Positions 58,940 through 64,000 of a stretch of 64,000 nt of DNA are shown here, piece after piece. This stretch comes from Lycium barbarum (Eukaryota > Streptophyta > Magnoliopsida > Solanales > Solanaceae): NCBI RefSeq assembly GCF_019175385.1, contig NC_083338.1, positions 96,530,062 to 96,594,061 of the forward strand. The letters are read 5' to 3'. The notes beneath the pieces were generated by a model, which did not search any database, was not told the origin of the DNA, and saw nothing but the letters and a program-made list of their open reading frames with translations. Each line of letters begins with the position of its first letter. Position 1 is the stretch's first letter. The position numbers were made by a program, and so were the translations under genes.

Positions 58940-59470
58940 ATAAGAAGAGGTGCCGATTGAAGGCGGAGTTTTGCAAGTACTCCGACAAACGGCAGAAGAG
59001 TGTGTCGATCGTAGGCACGGGGCTTTGAAAATTATCCAGGAAGGGATCAATCGTAGGCTCGGAGCTTTGAAAATATATTGACAGGCGCTCAGAAAAAATG
59101 AGCCGATCTCAGCCAGAGCTTTGAAAATACTCTAACAGTGGCCGAGAAGAAGGATGTCAACTGTAGATGGAGCCTTGACATTACTCCAGTACACTGACAA
59201 GATTGTTATGGAGGAGAAGGTCGGACGTTGGCAGAGCTTTGACGCTACTCTGTATCTATTGGCATGGTTGGCTATGAGGAAATGTCAACGTCGACGGAGG
59301 TTTAAAAATAATCTGCGTCCGCTGGCAAAGTGATAAGAGGGGATGCCGACCTTTACGGAGTTTCTAAAAATACTTCGCGCCCATCGGTAAGATTGCAATG
59401 ATTGTGTGCCAAACTGTTTGTGGAGCTTTGACATTACTCCTTGTCAGTTGGCACGATTATTGTATAGTTG
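58940..59470 (-). repeat. Degenerate repeats of about 60-70 bp in element E
   Basis: Seven or eight units share GGAGCTTTGA.A.TACTCC followed by a GGCA/CGGCA phrase and AAGG; they are strongly diverged and without coding potential. Confidence 0.65.
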
Positions 59471-59756
59471 AGGGGGGAAGAATTTACTTGTGTTGAACTC
59501 TTGGGGTTAAAAAATAAAGGCCGATACGCCAAAGTTCCATGGCCTGCGATGCTTGGTAGAAGAAGAAAAGCTTATATCCCAAATTTTGGGACCAAAGCCA
59601 GGTGATGGTATTGGCATTGTTAGGCATTGTTAGGTTTCGGATTTCAAGGGGTTGATTGATGCTCTTAGAAGCCTTTTTGGAGAGCGTCTTTGAACTGCTC
59701 CAAAATAATCGTCCCAGTTTTTTATTCCGGTGAATTATCCTGAAATAGTGGGGAGA

Positions 59757-59820
59757 CCGAACCCTTATGTAGGGTTGCCTACGTATCTTGTCAGGACAAG
59801 AATCAGGTCAGACGTAGTTC
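59757..59820 (-). repeat. Two-hairpin structured motif, copy 6
   Basis: The clearest copy: adjoining hairpin AACCCT/AGGGTT (six pairs, loop TATGT), outer stem CTACG/CGTAG, inner stem TCTTGT/ACAAGA (six pairs, loop CAGG), then the AATCAGGTCAG spacer. Confidence 0.75.
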
Positions 59821-59829
59821 GGGCAGATA

Positions 59830-60677
59830 CGGTGTTGTATATGATTTGTATGAATTGGTGATTTTATTGAACAGAAGTGAGGCTATGAACCAAAGTTCAA
59901 ATCTGGAAAAAGTGTGTTCCATAGAGGTGAAGAATGTACAAGACTGTTTTATATTAAAAAACGAATGGTAAATTCAAAATGATGGTAGCAAAGACCGGAA
60001 ACGGGTATGAAAAATAATGTGGCTGTGAGGGTGGTCGTAAAGATCAAAAAATGGGTGTGAGAGTTTGGAAAGGCTCCAAGCTCAACACAAGTCAACAAAA
60101 ATTGTCCGATAAAGCAGATGAGGCGGAAGAAGGTATGTCTAGTATATAAGTACAACTAAAGAATGTCTAAGAAATTCAGTCTGTAAAACAAATAAAGAAT
60201 ATGTAAGATGCAAAGAGCATGTAGCAAATAAAGAATGAAATTAATCCGACTAGAGCAGTGATCAAAATTATACGTACAACGGCCTAAGAATTCTAAGAGC
60301 AGATTCACCTAAGCTGATAAAGAATATTCAGACAACTGTGAGATGGCAAGTAGTAGACTAGCCCACCAATATCTGAAACTAAGGAGTTTGAAGAAGGTTC
60401 GGAGGAGCGCAAAGCACAACTCGCGTGCACAATGTGTGTATGTGTATGGCCAAAGACTCAATTGAAAGTGCGATGACAGAATAAGGAAAGCAGTAACATG
60501 TAGTGTCTTCAAACAAATAAGGAACACAAGTTTGGCTTTGGCTTGCGACCTTTCAAACATATTATTGTAGCAACTCATGACATATATAACAAGTAATAAT
60601 AGTAAAAACGGATACATAATCAAATATCCCTCAAGTGTTCACTTAAACTAAGTCTGCTAAGGTCAAAACCTAGGTAT
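59830..60677 (-). other. 5' untranslated region of element E, no gene
   Basis: Between copy 6 and the primer site I see no gag-like frame and no repeat. Confidence 0.5.
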
Positions 60678-60695
60678 TCCCCAGCAGAGTAGCCA
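60678..60695 (-). other. Primer-binding site of element E (tRNA-Arg type)
   Basis: The minus strand reads TGGCTACTCTGCTGGGGA, close to the TGGCGACTC...TGGGGA site of Tat/Ogre elements, three bases from the LTR end. Confidence 0.8.
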
Positions 60696-60698
60696 TTC

Positions 60699-63600
60699 TG
60701 TTACGCCCTATTTTGAATGGGTCCAAGATAGTTTACAACTTCCCGGTTCTTCTAACTGGTCTTAAAAGGGTTAGAGTCGCCACCTTATTATTAAGGAAAA
60801 ACGGAAAACATATATGTATTTGTGTGTCTACTCCATTTTTAGTCCACGAAACATATGAGATTCTAGATAAGGGTTTTATTTACCCCAAGGGGAAGGTATT
60901 AAGCATCCCTCAAAGCCTGCCCGAAGACAGTCCTTAGACATAATTTAACTGAACACTAGAGGGGGATTATCTATCTGTTTATCATTATTATTACTTGTTT
61001 TCAAAATGTTATGACTTTATGAAAAGCTACACTAGATGATAATATACTAAGTATATACAGTGTATAAAAATGTATTTATATTAAGTATCAAGTATTCATA
61101 AAGAAGGTACAGTAAAAAAGAATATATAAAAGAGTATAAAGAGAATGTACCTCATAAGTATAAAAGTATATCTGTTAGTACAAAGAGTGTATATATATGT
61201 TAGTGTAAAGAATGTATAACTATTAAGAATATATAAAAAAAAAATGTAAGACTATGTAAAAATAAATATATCAAGGATATAAAGAATGTGCGTCTATGTA
61301 ATGTGCGTCTATGTATATTAAAAGAATGTATATTAAATATATAAAGAACATATTTCAAGTGTAAAAGAGTGTACGTCAAACCTAAAATGTATAAAGAATT
61401 GTATAACTAGGTATATTAGTGCATAAAGAATGTAAAAATAATTTACGAATATTCATTGGTGTAAAGATTTTATATAACGAAATTATTCAGAAAAGTGAAG
61501 TTTATTCGACTTGTTTCTACCGTTTAGTTAAAAAGAGTGTTTGTTTAATAAATATCCTAGCAAAAGAAGAAGGAACAAAATAATTGTAAAAAGTATTGGT
61601 AAAAAATAAGTATAAGGAATTGTGGATAAAAAATGAGTGAAAATGTGTAATGCCTCTAAAGAATAAAAGATTTGTAAATGGACGACTTAATATTTTCCTA
61701 ACGTCAAAATGTGGATTTAACTTAATTAAAATATGTATTAGTGTACACGAAACAATATAAAATGTAAGTTGTATTAAGAGTGTATAAAGAATATAAAATA
61801 AAGGATGGACTAGTATTTTTGCCTAACCGTCAAAAGTGTGAATTTATTTAACAAAGTATTTTTACCAAGTCAATTTAATCTAGTTATGAAAGTATTGACG
61901 GCCTAAGTCTTGCCTAAAGCGAATGACAATTTTAAGTTAAACAAACAAGACGACAAGTAAATAAATATATCAGCCTGTCATTCCAAAAATAAAGTTTCCA
62001 CCATACAACGAGTTTATGTTTTGTACAATTATAATGAATACGGAAAGTAAATATAAATAGTGATTCGATGAATTCTTCGGGATGTATCTCTGGGTACCTG
62101 TATAGACACTTAGTAAAAGTGTTAGTAAGAGAATAAATACCTATCGAATGAATTAAAGAAATAATGAATAAACTTAACATAAAAACCCGTCTTTTGTACA
62201 GGGGAGGCCTTGGAAATCGACAGAAATTTCTTCATCGGCCATTTGGGTTTAGTATTCTCCCAAATGAGTTTAAATAAATGGTAAAAAAGGATAAAAGTGT
62301 CCTCGGCCGCCGGGAGTATTTTCCGGGCACAAAACAAACATTTATTTTAGAAAAAAAAAAAGAATGCTAAAAGTAGTCTAAAAATGCACAGTAACTTAGC
62401 AACACAAACACAAAGATGAGATGCAGTTCGTCGACAAAATGTAGCCATTAAACTAGCATGAAAAGGTCCAAAACAAACTTAGAACAAAGCAGCGAGCAAG
62501 AGCCAAAGTCGAAGCTCCGACGAGAACATAATAATGAACATAGTAGCTTCAACGATAACGGAAATTCGCCGGAGATTAAGATCAGGCCAAACATCCAGAA
62601 TCAAGCACACCAATAAGAGATTGTACGAGTGAGAACGAAAAAACAATAACATAGTATAAAGGTCGTCGTCGGAGCTTTGTTTTCCTCAACCAGCTCCATA
62701 TTTCCAGCGTAAATCAGTGGAGAAAATGATATGACAATATAAACACATATATACACAAAATACACAGAACGAAAAAGAGGTCACAGGCCATGTCGTGATT
62801 CCGTCTAGATTTGTACGTTTTCTGGTGGAAAACCTTAAAAATCAGAAACACAAAAAATGAAAATATGGGAGGAAAGAAGCGAGTGGGGGCAACAACTGCT
62901 GGGGACGTGGTTGCTTGCTGCTCCAGTTCACTGGAGCAGCGAAGAAGACGAAGGGGGCTGTTTTGGTGTCGTTTGGTTCGTGTTTGGAGGTTGTTTGGTT
63001 GGAGGAAGATTTTGCCCAGTTCGCCGGTGGCTGGTTGCAGCCCATCGGAACAGTGATAGGGAAGAGGAAAAGAGTGAAAAGGATTGTTGGTTGGTTGCGG
63101 CGTGGTGGTTTGTGGTTGCTCCGGTTCATCAGAGTTTGGAGCTCCTTGCCGGAGCAATGATGAGAAAAAAAAAGGGTTGTTGTGTGGTGATTTCTGATGG
63201 AGTGGGTGAGATGGCAAGGGCTGTTCGTGGCGACATTATTGGTTGCTCCGGCAACGTGAGTTCGCCGGAGAAGATGGCGGAGAGGCGGCGGTTTTGTGGG
63301 GGGGAGGATGAAAGGAAGATAAAATGTTTAGGGTTTAAAGAAAAAATCTGAAATGTGCAAGTGTTGTGTTAAAAAAAATGAGTTCATGAAAAATAACCCC
63401 TTCTATATCTTTATAATACAAACTAATCCCTTCTGTTGTCCAAAAAATATAAAGTCATACCCCTTTATCCCCTCAATGCTCATTTTAATCTTTGAGTTAT
63501 TGTCCAATGGGGATTTCACCCTTTTAACCAATGTATAAAAATCTATTAACCACTGAATGAAAAACCCAACCCATCACTTCAAATGTCATCTTTTAAAAAA

Positions 63601-64000
63601 TGACAAGACCTTGACTTGATCAAATTGTTACTCTGCGTTGAAGACTTAATTGCTTCGATTTTCTCTACATCGACGGACTGTACTAAAATATAATTAACTA
63701 ATACATGTATAAATAATAATGTTAGTATAAAATATAAATATTAATGTATAAGATACAAAAATGTACTGCTAAGATAAAGAAACAATTATTAATTGCACAA
63801 AATGGTAGTATTACGTTGTACATGTGTAAAAATAATGATTCTTAAAAATGACAATAAGTTGGTAAAATTCCCAAAATAAGGATAATCATCAATAAATTGT
63901 TGAAAAATGTAAAAATGTGTAAAAACAAATGTAGTTCGCGCTCTTTAACGAATCAGGGCCCCCCCAAAACGTTAATTTTAAGTACGTCGGGCAAAAATTA
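60699..64000 (-). repeat. 5' LTR of element E, cut by the window end
   Basis: Begins TGTTACGCCC on the plus strand. From 61240 it is near-identical to the left LTR, lacks the LINE, and keeps about 150 bp (63095-63255) missing from the left copy. The last bases match 55412-55415 of the partner, so only about 10 bases lie outside. Confidence 0.85.

Larger units (their letters stand above)
51367..64000 (-). mobile_element. Element E: Tat/Ogre-type LTR element without gag-pol
   Basis: Two long LTRs (51367-55425 and 60699 to just past the window) enclose 5.3 kb that contains no recognisable gag, protease, RT or integrase. The orientation is minus: the right LTR has a primer site of the tRNA-Arg type used by Tat/Ogre elements, and the left LTR has a purine tract. 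The internal part is a mosaic of noncoding repeats: a 39-bp tandem array, 65-bp units, six two-hairpin motifs and a block shared with element C. Long hypervariable untranslated regions with tandem repeats are known in Tat/Ogre elements. The right LTR stops about 10 bases short of its expected GTGTCAACA end. Confidence 0.82.

Noticed and set aside
62714..63217. 167-codon minus-strand frame with a hydrophobic C-terminus
   Set aside because: It lies inside E's LTR and is not kept in the partner LTR, which has a deletion there.
51749..64000. Segmental duplication of host DNA (51749-55425 versus 61240-64000)
   Set aside because: Primer site, polypurine tract and terminal TG/CA show these are an LTR pair.
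1..64000. tRNA or rRNA genes
   Set aside because: The only tRNA-related sequences are 12-18-base primer-binding sites; no cloverleaf or rRNA core was seen.

Overview
The window looks like plant nuclear DNA, most likely from the nightshade family (Solanaceae). This rests on the style of the LTR ends (TGTCACGACCC / TGTAACAACCC / GGTCGTGACA), on plant Stowaway, hAT, Helitron and RTE-LINE ends, and on primer-binding sites complementary to plant initiator tRNA-Met, tRNA-Asp and tRNA-Arg. Species cannot be fixed. I found no host protein gene, rRNA or tRNA. Essentially all 64 kb is transposable elements nested in each other, as in pericentromeric heterochromatin.

Nest 1 (706-30948). An outer Stowaway-like MITE (706-22672) is split at a TA by an inner one (970-22655). 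That one is split by a decayed Ty3/gypsy chromovirus, element A (1097-22516, minus strand, target duplication GTTGG). A's 3' LTR holds a solo LTR (2506-4602, duplication TCATG), and A's pol is split in frame by a younger full-length gypsy element, B (8710-18486, duplication ATAGC). B keeps one continuous gag-pol frame broken only by nonsense codons. Next to the outer MITE's right end sits element C (22675-30948, duplication AGTAT), a non-autonomous LTR element with a tRNA-Asp-type primer site and an unusual coiled-coil gag-like frame, itself split by solo LTR D (26778-29122, duplication ATGTC).

Middle (31028-38194). This part is AT-rich. It holds Helitron ends (including a hairpin-CTAG end abutting a second Helitron-like start), a CACTA-type end, a TIR element carrying a 300-bp G-rich minisatellite, several tandem duplications, SINE-like repeats and the tail of a minus-strand LINE.

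Nest 2 (38195-64000). A plus-strand gypsy LTR (F, 38195-49074) carries a pol-less Ty1/copia element G (39132-45768) and a hAT element (47127-48259). F's internal part is then invaded by E (51367 to about 10 bp past the window), a Tat/Ogre-type element without gag-pol. E's left LTR carries a 5'-truncated RTE LINE (53044-54120) whose empty site survives in the right LTR. E's internal region holds a 22-copy 39-bp tandem array and six copies of a two-hairpin motif whose stems change by compensatory substitutions.

There is no cooperating gene system here. The history is read from target duplications, LTR comparison and A-versus-B protein comparison. The items I would follow first are the covarying hairpin motif in E, the noncoding module shared by C and E, the mosaic LTR pair of E, and the Gln/Trp-to-stop decay pattern in A and B.
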